Positions 1 to 8,044 of a stretch of 64,000 bases of DNA are shown in pieces. The notes below the pieces were generated by a model. That model ran no database searches. It was not told the DNA's origin and was given only the letters and a program-made list of their open reading frames with translations. The DNA comes from Pseudomonas sp. H3(2019). GTDB taxonomy: Bacteria; Pseudomonadota; Gammaproteobacteria; Pseudomonadales; Pseudomonadaceae. The DNA lies in the NCBI RefSeq assembly GCF_007713465.1, contig NZ_VMSG01000006.1:62001-126000 (forward strand), written 5' to 3'. Position numbers and translations under genes: made by a program. Each line of letters starts with the position of its first letter. The stretch's first letter is position 1.

Positions 1-1142
1 AACTCCGCCGATATTTTCATGTCCCGTAGCTGGCGCACGTAGAAGTGCTGGCCGTTGGGGCTGGTGGTCCAACCGAGAAACAGATCGCTGGCCGACTGCA
101 TCAGGCGCTGGCCTTCAACCACGCGCTGGCCGTCATGGCGTATCCGCGATTTGGCTTTGACGTAATCGGCAATCACCGACCGGCGTGCTTCCTTGAGCTG
201 CAAAAACAGCGGTCGCTCCTGATCGTCGGTCAGCAGAGCAACCAGGCAGCGCGTCCCGACGCTGCCCACCCCAACGACTTTGAACGCCAGGTCCTGGACC
301 TCGAAGCGCGCCAGCAAATCGCGACGATCGCCCATCAGCGTGGCTCGGTAATCGTGCATGAGGCTGTCGTACGGTAGTCGCCAATCGTCCACGCGCATCC
401 AGTCATCATTGGCGTCCAGTAGCGTGGAGTCTTTGTGCAGATGGAAGATATATGGCAGATCATCACGGATCAGCAAGCGGCCGTGTTTATCGCGCTGGCA
501 TATCTTGGGCAGCAGTTCCGCGTGGGTGCGATGCTCAGCTTTGTTAATGGCGTTTTTCACATGCTCCAGCGTGCTGGTGGAGGGTTCCTGTTTGAGCAAT
601 TCGTTGTAACCGAGGGCGTCGTACCAGATTTCCAGGGCACTCTGTTCGGCGCATTCGGCCATGCTCTCCTGATAGGCTGAGACCACACGGCGACAGATGT
701 CTTCCTCCACTGACGCAACGTGGCGCAGGTCGCGAATGGCGACCAGGAAGCTTGCCACCAGCCGTTTCAGGTCCCATTCCCATGGACCCGGGTGAGCTTC
801 ATCGAAGTCGTTGACGCTGAATAGCAGGTTGCGTTCCGGCGTGCCAAAACCACCGAAGTTCATCAGGTGACAATCGCCACAAATGGTTGAATGCAGCCCC
901 ATGTCCGGCGTCCCGGACAGGTCGTGGGCATGCAGCAGAGCGTTGCCACGATAGAAGGCGAACGGCGAAACCAGCATGCGTCCGTAGCGCAACTCGACCA
1001 GCGAACGGATTCGCCCTGCACTGGAGGCTTTGATCAAGGGCACTGGGTCGCGATCAGTCTTGCCGAGCAGCGCCTGAGCATTGCGCGAGCACTGCTTGCG
1101 CGCATCCTTGCCCTGCTTCAGACGGTCTTTGAGAGTGGTCAT
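1..1142 (-). CDS. DUF2252 family protein, 3' part cut by window edge
   Basis: The minus strand is open from an ATG at 1142 to the window edge, about 380 codons, with an AGGGA ribosome site just upstream. The protein carries the family hallmark CGDCHLMNFG at residues 88-97, followed by an NDFDEAHPGPW stretch around 110. This H-x-x-N plus D-F-D pattern resembles the catalytic region of kinase-like folds, and DUF2252 proteins are thought to belong to that superfamily. Substrate and role are unknown. The C-terminus lies outside the window. The forward-strand reading frames here are only shadows of it. Confidence 0.85.
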   Translation of the reverse strand, partial: MTTLKDRLKQGKDARKQCSRNAQALLGKTDRDPVPLIKASSAGRIRSLVELRYGRMLVSPFAFYRGNALLHAHDLSGTPDMGLHSTICGDCHLMNFGGFGTPERNLLFSVNDFDEAHPGPWEWDLKRLVASFLVAIRDLRHVASVEEDICRRVVSAYQESMAECAEQSALEIWYDALGYNELLKQEPSTSTLEHVKNAINKAEHRTHAELLPKICQRDKHGRLLIRDDLPYIFHLHKDSTLLDANDDWMRVDDWRLPYDSLMHDYRATLMGDRRDLLARFEVQDLAFKVVGVGSVGTRCLVALLTDDQERPLFLQLKEARRSVIADYVKAKSRIRHDGQRVVEGQRLMQSASDLFLGWTTSPNGQHFYVRQLRDMKISAE

Positions 1143-1374
1143 GAGGTCCCTTTCGAGGTGGGCTGAATGGCTGGCGCAGACAGAAAAGGCACCGCTGGGC
1201 GAAGTGTAGAACTCGCTTGAAAGCTAGCAGGAATCCCGCTGTTAGCCAGTCTTTGCGTTGGCTGACAACATTGAGCGGGTCGATACGATGGCGTAGTTGT
1301 CGCCTTGGCGAGCCCACTGAAAAGCCGACTAGTCTTTAATCCATCGATGGGCCTGCCGAGGTGTGAGGAGGCGT

Positions 1375-2286
1375 GTGCTTTCGTTGCTGATCGCGTTGTT
1401 GCTGGCATTCCTGATTGGCTGGGTTTCGCAGCGGATGGGCATGTGCCTGGTCAATGCCAGCGCTTTGCTGCTCAAGCGTCGGCCCACCTTGTTCGTGGCA
1501 CTGGTTTCCTGCGGGCTGTTCGGCCTGCTGCTGGCACCGATTTATCGCCATTTCGGCATCAGCCAGCCATTGTTCACGCCAGAAGTCGGGTATCCGTTGC
1601 TGATCGGTGGCGGACTGCTATTTGGCGTCGCCTCGGTGCTCAACGACGGTTGCAGTGTCGGCACCCTGACCAAACTCACCTGCGGCAATCTCAATAAAGC
1701 CTTTACGATTGTTGGCTGGGTGCTGGGGATTGTGCTCTGGTATCGGCTCAACATGTTGCCCGAGCACAGAACCCTGCTGATGCCCGAAATCTCCAGCAGC
1801 CACTATCTGCTCACCCTGGGTGTGGTGCTGATGGCGTTGCTGTTTCTGGCTTATGTTCACGGCGACAAACACCTGGTGTTCTCCAGCATGTTGCTAGGGG
1901 CGCTGACCAGCGCGCTGTACACCTTCGAACCGCAATGGACGCCCAGCGTGTTCTTCTACCACCTGTCACAGCTGTTCTGGATGCCCGAACAAACGACCAT
2001 CACCGGCCAGCGCGTCGTGGTGTTCGTGATGTTGCTGGTGGGCATGCTCAGCTTCACCCTGCGCCGCAAAACCTTCAGCTATCAACCCTTCAACCTGTCG
2101 AAGGCGAGCACGCATTTGCTGGCCGGGGTGCTGATGGGCACTGGCGCGTCGATGATGCTCGGCGGCAACGATTCACAGATTTTGCTGGTGTTTCCGACGC
2201 TGAGTTTGACCTCGACGTTGCCATTGGCCTCGATTGTCGTGGGGATTGTGGGGGCGTTGTGGGTAAAGCGGTGGTGGGTGGGCTGA
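1375..2286 (+). CDS. YeeE/YedE (sulphur transport family) membrane protein
   Basis: A very hydrophobic protein of about 303 residues with roughly eight membrane segments. It has the family's conserved cysteine motif NDGCSVGTLTKLTCGN (Cys about 93 and 103) and a Cys in an earlier QRMGMCLVNAS segment, as in YeeE/YedE thiosulphate-uptake channels, where cysteines relay the substrate. The substrate here is inferred only from the family. The start is uncertain: a GTG at 1363 would place the AGGAGG (1366-1371) inside the gene, so GTG 1375 is preferred, although its 3-nt spacing is short; TTG 1384 is an alternative. It appears monocistronic. Confidence 0.75.
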   Translation: MLSLLIALLLAFLIGWVSQRMGMCLVNASALLLKRRPTLFVALVSCGLFGLLLAPIYRHFGISQPLFTPEVGYPLLIGGGLLFGVASVLNDGCSVGTLTKLTCGNLNKAFTIVGWVLGIVLWYRLNMLPEHRTLLMPEISSSHYLLTLGVVLMALLFLAYVHGDKHLVFSSMLLGALTSALYTFEPQWTPSVFFYHLSQLFWMPEQTTITGQRVVVFVMLLVGMLSFTLRRKTFSYQPFNLSKASTHLLAGVLMGTGASMMLGGNDSQILLVFPTLSLTSTLPLASIVVGIVGALWVKRWWVG

Positions 2287-2349
2287 CGGGGGGGCTTTTT
2301 GGCTGCTGAGGTAAGATCAATCAAGCAGGTTCAGTTGCGGGCTAGCTCT

Positions 2350-2385
2350 ACAGTAAGTTACATTAAGTGAAACCTTTCGTAGAGT
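2350..2385 (+). repeat. 36-bp direct repeat, left copy
   Basis: Matches 5134-5169 in the same orientation with 4 mismatches in 36 positions; the shared core is TTAAGTGAAACCTT. It lies immediately before the AbiEi-like gene. The two copies bracket both toxin-antitoxin modules. The core contains an imperfect odd palindrome centred on the A of TTAAGTG (6 of 8 arm positions match), so it could also be a protein-binding site. Confidence 0.75.
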
Positions 2386-2393
2386 GGTGCTGC

Positions 2394-2963
2394 ATGCAGC
2401 CCTATACAAAATCGACGCAGCCCATGGGGCGTCTCTTACGAAAACTGACCAATCTGGCCAGCGAAGAGCGCTATCTTTTTACTCCGGACGACCTCAGGGT
2501 TCTTGTGCCGGATATCTCCGAAGGTGCCTATAAAACCTTGTTGAGCCGTGCTGCTTCGGAAGGCCATCTGGCGCGGGTGTGCAGAGGGCTTTACCTGTTT
2601 GAAGGGGCCAAACCCTCCAGCGGTCTGGTGTTGTTTCATGCCGCCGCCAGACTGCGTGCCACGCAGTTCAACTACATCAGCCTTGAAACGGCATTGAGCG
2701 ATTGCGGGGTTATCTCACAGATTCCCATCAACTGGATCTCGCTGATGTCATCCGGGCGCAGCAGCATCATTTCATGTGGACGATGGGGCACCATCGAGTT
2801 CGTACATACCCGTCGACAACCCCAGGACCTGGTGGGTCAGGTTCATTACGACGCGCGATGCCGACTATGGCGAGCCACGCCGCAGCAGGCATTACGTGAC
2901 ATGAAAGTTGCGAAACGGAACATGGATTTGATTGATTGGAGTGTCGCCAATGAGTTTGTTTGA
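2394..2963 (+). CDS. abiEi: AbiEi-type antitoxin / transcriptional regulator
   Basis: A 189-residue protein with an N-terminal winged-helix region (about residues 20-65, ending in a RVCRGLYLF-like wing). It is followed directly by an AbiEii nucleotidyltransferase, the standard partner arrangement of type IV AbiE toxin-antitoxin and abortive-infection modules. In characterised AbiE systems the antitoxin represses its own promoter and counteracts the toxin without binding it directly. ATG 2394 has a GAG/GTGG-like ribosome site. A GTG at 2367 would also be in frame but lies within the direct repeat. Its last 14 nt overlap the toxin gene, suggesting translational coupling. Confidence 0.8.
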   Translation: MQPYTKSTQPMGRLLRKLTNLASEERYLFTPDDLRVLVPDISEGAYKTLLSRAASEGHLARVCRGLYLFEGAKPSSGLVLFHAAARLRATQFNYISLETALSDCGVISQIPINWISLMSSGRSSIISCGRWGTIEFVHTRRQPQDLVGQVHYDARCRLWRATPQQALRDMKVAKRNMDLIDWSVANEFV

Positions 2964-3846
2964 TGAGCTGGTCGATGAAGCGCTTAAAAACCAGCAAAAC
3001 CTGGCGCCGTTGCGAGTCGTCGTGGAGAAGGAATTGCTGCACCACGACATCATGCTGGCGTTGAGCTCTGCCGGCATGCTCGCAAAACTGACTTTTATCG
3101 GCGGTACTTGTCTGCGTGCTTGCTACGGCTCGAATCGATTGAGCGAAGATCTCGATTTTACCGGCGGGGCTGACTTCAATCGTGAAAGCCTGACCGAACT
3201 GGCTCAGGTACTGGTCGATACTCTGAAGACCAAATATGGTCTTGAAGTCGAAGTCGGCGAACCGGTTCGTGAGGAAGGCAATGTCGACACCTGGAAGTTG
3301 AAAGTTCAGACCAGACCGGGACGCAAGGATCTACCTGCCCAGCGTATCAACATCGACGTCTGTTCCATCCCGAGTTATCAACCACAGCCCATGCTGCTGC
3401 TCAATCCGTACGGGGTCGACATGGGCACCAGCGGTCTGATCTTGCAGGCTGAAACTCGCGAAGAAATCTATGCCGACAAGATCGTTGCGTTTGCCCTGCG
3501 CCCTAATCGAATCAAGAACCGTGACCTGTGGGACATGGTCTGGTTGCGCCAGCAAAGCGTAACGCCACAGCTGGATCTGGTGGCAAAAAAGCTCGCTGAT
3601 CATCACTGCGAGCAGGGTGAGTTCTTGAGACTGTTCAAGGAGCGTTCAGCGGTGCTTGATACCGATCCGAAAATCGTCGCCGAGTTTCGCAAGGAAATGG
3701 GTCGGTTCCTACCCGGCGAATTGGTGACACAAACCGTTAATGAACCAGCGTTCTGGACGTTTTTGGTGGGGCATATACGTGATTTGTATGTGAAGACTGA
3801 GCGCGTGTTGGGCGGGGATGAGGGGGCTCAGGATTTCAGGATGTGA
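2950..3846 (+). CDS. abiEii: AbiEii-type nucleotidyltransferase toxin
   Basis: A 298-residue protein of the AbiEii/AbiGii family. The nucleotidyltransferase signature is clear: GGTCLRACYG (51-60) followed by RLSEDLDF (63-70), where the two Asp residues should bind metal, and later a KIVAF...KNRDLWDM segment (about 178-197). Family members in other bacteria act by nucleotide transfer, in known cases onto tRNA, and halt growth; the target here is unknown. ATG 2950 has GGAG eight bases upstream and overlaps the antitoxin gene. All visible catalytic residues are intact, so it may be active. Confidence 0.85.
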   Translation: MSLFDELVDEALKNQQNLAPLRVVVEKELLHHDIMLALSSAGMLAKLTFIGGTCLRACYGSNRLSEDLDFTGGADFNRESLTELAQVLVDTLKTKYGLEVEVGEPVREEGNVDTWKLKVQTRPGRKDLPAQRINIDVCSIPSYQPQPMLLLNPYGVDMGTSGLILQAETREEIYADKIVAFALRPNRIKNRDLWDMVWLRQQSVTPQLDLVAKKLADHHCEQGEFLRLFKERSAVLDTDPKIVAEFRKEMGRFLPGELVTQTVNEPAFWTFLVGHIRDLYVKTERVLGGDEGAQDFRM

Positions 3847-3896
3847 TGGCAGACCTGTAATGGGGGTAATCGATAGTCATTTTTCCGCTCCAACTG

Positions 3897-3930
3897 AAAT
3901 GGGCGACCTTGATGAGAGGCCGCCCATTTT
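3897..3930. terminator. Bidirectional intrinsic terminator between the two TA modules
   Basis: Arms AAATGGGCG (3897-3905) and CGCCCATTT (3921-3929) with T-rich sequence after the right arm and A-rich sequence before the left. It separates the convergent AbiEii and DUF5615 genes. Confidence 0.7.
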
Positions 3931-3961
3931 CTTTTGTGGATGAAAAGACTAGGGCCGGGCT

Positions 3962-4216
3962 TTAGATTTTCATCTGATCAAGCTTTCCATGAGTTGCGAA
4001 CTTCCAAGGTACGCGGAACGCAGCGCCTCCTCTAATCAAGTCTGAGATAACTGCCCATCCACCTTCTTCACTCAATGTTGAAATCCATGTCATATCACTC
4101 GTACTCTGCGGGAATTTGTCCCGCAGTGGCGTCACGGTGTGGCCTTCGGATTTGGAGAGTTCGTTAAGGGCGCGGGCCAGAGCGGGAGGGAGGTTGTTGT
4201 CCAGCAGGAAATTCAA
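3962..4216 (-). CDS. DUF5615 PIN-like toxin, internally deleted
   Basis: An 84-residue product starting with MNFLLDNNLPPALARAL, typical of DUF5615/PIN-like toxins (Asp6 is the expected first metal ligand), and ending with GGAAFRVPWKF...KLDQMKI, which resembles the usual C-terminus. Related proteins are, from memory, about 120-135 residues. Here the text jumps from WAVIS to DLIRGGAAF at residues 57-66, so the second half of the PIN-like core appears to be missing by an in-frame deletion of about 40 codons. The TTG start at 4216 overlaps the antitoxin stop (TTGA). It is probably inactive or altered. Confidence 0.65.
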   Translation of the reverse strand: MNFLLDNNLPPALARALNELSKSEGHTVTPLRDKFPQSTSDMTWISTLSEEGGWAVISDLIRGGAAFRVPWKFATHGKLDQMKI

Positions 4217-4905
4217 GCCGCATTCCTAAGCTCGAAATTAACTGCCGCGTCTACCGCGCTGGCAGGTATCTCGTAAAGTTGAGCAACGCGCTTGGCATCG
4301 TTCCCTTCGGCTTGATAAGCACTGAAAACAGTTGCTGTGTCGATCCCTGTAATGGAGAGCACAGGTTTCCCAAAGTTTCTGGAAGGGTCGAGAACGATGG
4401 CCTTGCTGCGTTTGATCGGATACCAGCGTTGGGCGGCACCTGAGCCTGTGTAATCAATGCCTTCATAGAGCGATGGCGTGATGACCTGTTTGAAGGCGTA
4501 TTGCCTTTTGACCAGATCGAGCATTGCGTCATCGCCGAGTTCATCGAGAACAGTGGCGAAAATACTCCGTCCGTCGGTTTCGAATCGTTTGCAGGTAAAG
4601 GGATAGGCCTGATCAAACATTGCTTTTGCTTGCAGCGAAGCGCTGCGAATAGCTTGCAGGCTAACGCCGTGTTTACGGAAAGCGTGGACGAAGCGAATTT
4701 CGAGAAGGTCCTGAAAACCCAGGATGGGCTCACCCAAATCAGCCAGCTCGGAGGGCCACAGGCCAGGATGCAGAGCGCCGTGGGCGGTATACCCGGACAA
4801 CCAGCGGCGGATGTCAGCGGCCGGAATGCCGGTGTAAAGCGCGGCTTCTGCCGGGGTGTACAAGCCGATGCCAACAAGGTGGCTGGGTAGCGCAGTGCGT
4901 TGCAT
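4213..4905 (-). CDS. DUF433 family antitoxin (MerR-like N-terminus)
   Basis: A 230-residue protein. It has an N-terminal helix-turn-helix-like segment (YTPAEAALYTGIPAADIRRW, about 16-35) and a C-terminal DUF433 region (TGIDTATVFSAYQAEGNDAKRVAQLYEIP, about 187-216). DUF433 proteins usually precede DUF5615 toxins and are inferred antitoxins. The ribosome site AGGAGG lies six bases before ATG 4905. It overlaps the downstream toxin start by three bases. The reading frame is intact although its partner is shortened. Confidence 0.75.
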   Translation of the reverse strand: MQRTALPSHLVGIGLYTPAEAALYTGIPAADIRRWLSGYTAHGALHPGLWPSELADLGEPILGFQDLLEIRFVHAFRKHGVSLQAIRSASLQAKAMFDQAYPFTCKRFETDGRSIFATVLDELGDDAMLDLVKRQYAFKQVITPSLYEGIDYTGSGAAQRWYPIKRSKAIVLDPSRNFGKPVLSITGIDTATVFSAYQAEGNDAKRVAQLYEIPASAVDAAVNFELRNAA

Positions 4906-5133
4906 GTGGCCTCCTTGTCAACGGGTAGTGCGGAAGGTGGAGTCTGGTGGCAGTGGCTATCTCGATCAATCGGTTTGAGACGAACCGTCTGTGTCGCCTG
5001 CCCAGATTAGGTTTGCAGCTCATCCCGCACAAGTTCACCCACGACGCTTCGGCTTGCGGGAATTGTCTGACCCTGACCACGGAAGGAGCGGTGCCGAGGC
5101 AGTTTTACGAAGCGATATCCACGGATTGGGTCG
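4906..5133. other. Upstream region of the DUF433 gene, no gene seen
   Basis: Between the DUF433 start and the right direct repeat. It should hold the promoter of the leftward TA operon, but no convincing -35/-10 pair was found. A 67-codon rightward frame (4947-5150) lacks a ribosome site and any recognisable motif. Confidence 0.4.
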
Positions 5134-5169
5134 ACAGAAAGTTACGTTAAGTGAAACCTTCCGTTGAGT
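5134..5169 (+). repeat. 36-bp direct repeat, right copy
   Basis: Second copy of the element at 2350-2385 (32 of 36 identical, same orientation), 2784 bp apart. It marks the right edge of the two-module TA region and is followed by a terminator serving the next leftward operon. Confidence 0.75.
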
Positions 5170-5211
5170 CAGCGGCATATCGTGAGCATCGCCCGGATTA
5201 ACTCAATTGCT

Positions 5212-5237
5212 AAAAGTGGCCCGCGAGGGCCACTTTC
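5212..5237 (-). terminator. Intrinsic terminator of the small-protein operon
   Basis: Arms AAAGTGGCCC and GGGCCACTTT around a GCGA loop. On the minus strand the stem is followed by a T-rich stretch, just after the stop of the gene ending at 5242. Confidence 0.75.
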
Positions 5238-5241
5238 TTCT

Positions 5242-5499
5242 TCAAGACGACAAAACCTGCGCCTGCAATCGTCGCCCAACAACGTCCAGCAAATCGCAGC
5301 CATCACGCAGTGAAACCACCAACGCACGCGCCAGCTCACTGTGAATCCCCTCGCCGGTGGCAACGTTTTCCAGCAACTGGGTCGCGGTGCGGATGCGATA
5401 GGTGGCTGTTTCATGCAGCACGTCGAGCGGCGCCTCGGTGTCGATCAACAGGGATGCGACGGAGCAGTCGATGCCGGTAATGGGCATGTATCGAGCCAT
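5242..5499 (-). CDS. Small DUF3077-like Pseudomonas protein
   Basis: An 85-residue protein, MARYMPITG to RRLQAQVLSS, mostly helical, with no signal peptide or membrane segment. Its sequence style (paired helices with LL..TEAPLDVLHE and A.LVVSLRDGCDLLD) recalls the small DUF3077 proteins common in Pseudomonas; function unknown. ATG 5499 is chosen because GGAGG sits seven bases upstream; a longer frame from 5517 would contain that ribosome site. It is the second gene of a two-gene operon with the DUF6124 gene, 35 nt downstream of it. Confidence 0.65.
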   Translation of the reverse strand: MARYMPITGIDCSVASLLIDTEAPLDVLHETATYRIRTATQLLENVATGEGIHSELARALVVSLRDGCDLLDVVGRRLQAQVLSS

Positions 5500-5534
5500 G
5501 GCAGAACCTCCATTCATGAGCAGAACGTGACTAC

Positions 5535-5828
5535 TCAGTGGTGAGCGGCGGGCTGAGGTTCGTGCGCTGCATCCGGCGTGTCGAAGTGCTCCAGCGCCCG
5601 GTTCACCAGCAACTCGCTCAGCACGATCAACTGCTGAATCGCTAATGCGACGTTACGACGCAAGTCTTCGAGCTGGAAGGCCAGGTCGGTGGTCATGGCG
5701 TTGAGCGAGGCGAGGGTTTCGGAGGTGTGGATCAGCAGGGTTTCGGTGTCGATGTCGGGACAAAGGGTGAAGAGCTGACGTGCGGGATTGGTGTTTTTTT
5801 CGAAAAGATCGGGGGTGAACTTTTTCAT
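5535..5828 (-). CDS. DUF6124 family small protein
   Basis: A 97-residue protein. The central part (CPDIDTETLLIHTSETLASL, followed by LRRNVALAIQQLIVLSELLVNRALEHFD) fits the DUF6124 proteins widespread in Pseudomonas, whose role is unknown. GGAG lies seven bases before ATG 5828. It heads a two-gene leftward operon with the DUF3077-like gene. The C-terminus is Pro/His rich. Confidence 0.75.
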   Translation of the reverse strand: MKKFTPDLFEKNTNPARQLFTLCPDIDTETLLIHTSETLASLNAMTTDLAFQLEDLRRNVALAIQQLIVLSELLVNRALEHFDTPDAAHEPQPAAHH

Positions 5829-6077
5829 GGTGGAACTCCGGTAGTCTCGAGAGGCCTACACGTTTACGGCCTGTCACAACCGGTCGCTCATTTGCAGCAA
5901 CTGCACAAAGGTATCGTCACGACGAGAGGCTTTCCAGTTCATCAATGACGCCGCAGTGTGCGGGAAATCTCCTAGGATCTTTTGGCGGCGTGGCAAAAAA
6001 GAAATGAAGGGCTGTCGATTTGCGGCGCTACCGTTCGACAAGGTAGTGAGTAGTTCACATCCAACGGAGAGACGACG

Positions 6078-6515
6078 ATGCGATTCATGATCATTATAAA
6101 AGCCAGCAAGGATTCCGAAGCCGGCGTGATGCCCACCCAGGAATTGTTGACCGCGATGGGCAACTACAACGAAGAGCTGGTCAAGGCCGGCATCCTCCTC
6201 GGCGGCGAAGGCCTGCACCCCAGCAGCAAAGGCACCCGCGTGCGCTTCTCGGGTGAGAAACGTACGGTGATCGACGGCCCGTTCGCCGAAACCAAGGAAC
6301 TGATCGCCGGCTACTGGCTGTGGCAGGTGAAGTCGAAGCAGGAAGCTATCGACTGGGTCAAACGCTGCCCTAACCCGATGCCAGGCACGGAGGCCGAGAT
6401 CGAGATTCGTCAGGTGTTCGAGGCAGAGGATTTCGGCGCCGAGTTCACGCCGGAGCTGCGTGAGCAGGAAGAGCGTGTGTGGGCGCAGGCGAAAGATCAG
6501 GCGAAGAAGTGCTGA
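6078..6515 (+). CDS. YciI-like / DGPF-domain protein
   Basis: A 145-residue protein beginning MRFMIIIKASKDSEAG and carrying the DGPFAETKELIAGYW motif (about residues 72-86) that defines the DGPF/YciI-like dimeric alpha-beta barrel family. These proteins are small cytoplasmic proteins often linked to ECF sigma factors; no such partner is adjacent here. GGAGAG precedes the ATG. The C-terminus is charged and extended (EEDF..RVWAQAKDQAKKC). Confidence 0.85.
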   Translation: MRFMIIIKASKDSEAGVMPTQELLTAMGNYNEELVKAGILLGGEGLHPSSKGTRVRFSGEKRTVIDGPFAETKELIAGYWLWQVKSKQEAIDWVKRCPNPMPGTEAEIEIRQVFEAEDFGAEFTPELREQEERVWAQAKDQAKKC

Positions 6516-6524
6516 AACGAAAAG

Positions 6525-6577
6525 GGGGGCTGATTTATTTTGATTTGAGGCGAGTGCTCGACAATAAATCTGCCCCC
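6525..6577. repeat. 14-bp inverted repeat, terminator-like
   Basis: GGGGGCTGATTTAT (6525-6538) is almost perfectly complementary to ATAAATCTGCCCCC (6564-6577), one mismatch, around a 25-nt loop. It lies between convergent genes (YciI-like and the Nramp-type transporter) and probably ends transcription from both sides. Confidence 0.6.
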
Positions 6578-6599
6578 ACTGCGTTGGTGCTGAATAGGA

Positions 6600-7895
6600 T
6601 CAACCGGCGAGCATTCCCCAAAACATCGCGACGACCGCCAATGCCATCGCCAGCGAACAACACCAGCCCAGAATCCGCAAGCCTGGGTGAATGACGAACT
6701 CACCCATGATGTCCTTGCGCGATGCCATGAACATCATGGTGAACATGATCGGTACGGCCATGACGCAGTTGATCACGGCGCTCCACAGCAAAGCCTTGAT
6801 CGGATCAATGGGCGCAAAGCACAGCAGAACGCCCAACAGCGTTGCCGCCGCAATGACGCCGTAGAAGCCTTTGGCGGTTTTTGGCTCGTCGGCCAGGCTG
6901 TTTTTCCATTGAAACGCCCCCGCCATTGCGTAGGCGGCGGAACCTGCCAGCACCGGTATGGCCAGCAAACCGGTGCCGATGATGCCGGCACTGAACAGCC
7001 AGAAGGCAAACTCTCCGGCTATAGGGCGCAGGGCACTCGCCGCTTGTTCGGAGGTCTGGATATCGGTCAAGCCGTGCATGTGAAGGGTGACGGCCGTGGT
7101 CAGCATGATGAAAAACGCGATGACGTTGGAGAATGCCATTCCAATGATCGTATCGATTCGGATCCGCCGGAAATTGACCTTTGCTTGCTCTGGAGCCTCA
7201 ATCAGCGAGTCTGCGTCGGGACGAGTCTCCATTTCTTCCACTTCCTGGGAGGCCTGCCAGAAGAAAAGGTAGGGGCTGATGGTTGTGCCGAAAATGGCCA
7301 CGACGATGGTGATGTATTCCGGCTTCCAGGACAGATGCGGCCATACCGTCTGCAGAGCGACCTTGCCCCATGGGATCTGCACCGCAAAAATTATGCCCAC
7401 GTAAGCCAGCAATACCAGGGTCAGCCACTTGAGTACGCGCACATAGCGGCTGTAGGGAATGAACATCTGCAGCAGTAACGAAACTACCCCGAAGCCAACG
7501 GCGTAGAAGTGAGTCGGCCCACCGATCAACAACTTCGTCGCATTACCCATTGCGGCGACGTCGGCGGCAATGTTTACGGTATTGGCGATCAGCAGTAGCC
7601 CGACAATGGAGAGTAGAAAGGGCTTGGGGTAATGATGGCGAATATTGGTTGCCAGTCCGTGACCGCTGACCCGACCGATTTTGGCGCTGATGACCTGAAT
7701 GCCGACCATCAGGGGGAACGTCAGTAATAACGTCCAGAGCGTGTTCAGACCAAACTGCGCGCCGGCTTGCGAGTAGGTTGCGATACCACTGGGGTCGTCG
7801 TCGGCGGCGCCAGTAATCAGCCCCGGTCCCAGTTTTTTCAACCATGAACCATGAGCCCTGACCGCTGGCTTGGAGACAAGCTCTTCGTTGTTCAT
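6600..7895 (-). CDS. Nramp-type divalent metal transporter
   Basis: A 431-residue membrane protein with about eleven membrane segments. The first helix carries DDDPSGIATYSQAG (about 27-40), in the position of the Nramp metal-binding DPGN motif but with DPSG instead. A long loop with EVEEMETRPDADSLIEAPEQAKV separates the halves. Proteins with this variant are generally annotated as divalent metal cation transporters; the metal is not predictable, and the altered motif may mean a different ion. ATG 7895 (MNNEEL) is chosen by homology, but its ribosome site is weak; GTG 7982 is a possible longer start. Confidence 0.8.
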   Translation of the reverse strand: MNNEELVSKPAVRAHGSWLKKLGPGLITGAADDDPSGIATYSQAGAQFGLNTLWTLLLTFPLMVGIQVISAKIGRVSGHGLATNIRHHYPKPFLLSIVGLLLIANTVNIAADVAAMGNATKLLIGGPTHFYAVGFGVVSLLLQMFIPYSRYVRVLKWLTLVLLAYVGIIFAVQIPWGKVALQTVWPHLSWKPEYITIVVAIFGTTISPYLFFWQASQEVEEMETRPDADSLIEAPEQAKVNFRRIRIDTIIGMAFSNVIAFFIMLTTAVTLHMHGLTDIQTSEQAASALRPIAGEFAFWLFSAGIIGTGLLAIPVLAGSAAYAMAGAFQWKNSLADEPKTAKGFYGVIAAATLLGVLLCFAPIDPIKALLWSAVINCVMAVPIMFTMMFMASRKDIMGEFVIHPGLRILGWCCSLAMALAVVAMFWGMLAG

Positions 7896-8044
7896 TGTTG
7901 TCGGCTTCGCAGGGCGGCGGGATGCCACATATAGCTGTGACTGGAGGCTTTTGCGGGGAGTTCCCTGAGCGTATTCCTCCACTCTCGACCTCTGCGCGAA
8001 TACTGAACGGACTTCTGCTTATGGTGTGTCTGGGGGCTCGTCCG

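Noticed and set aside
4947-5150. 67-codon plus-strand frame upstream of the DUF433 gene
   Set aside because: No ribosome site, no motif, ends in the direct repeat.
5874-6218. 114-codon minus-strand frame across the YciI-like gene start
   Set aside because: Overlaps a clear gene on the other strand and lacks a recognisable family or ribosome site.
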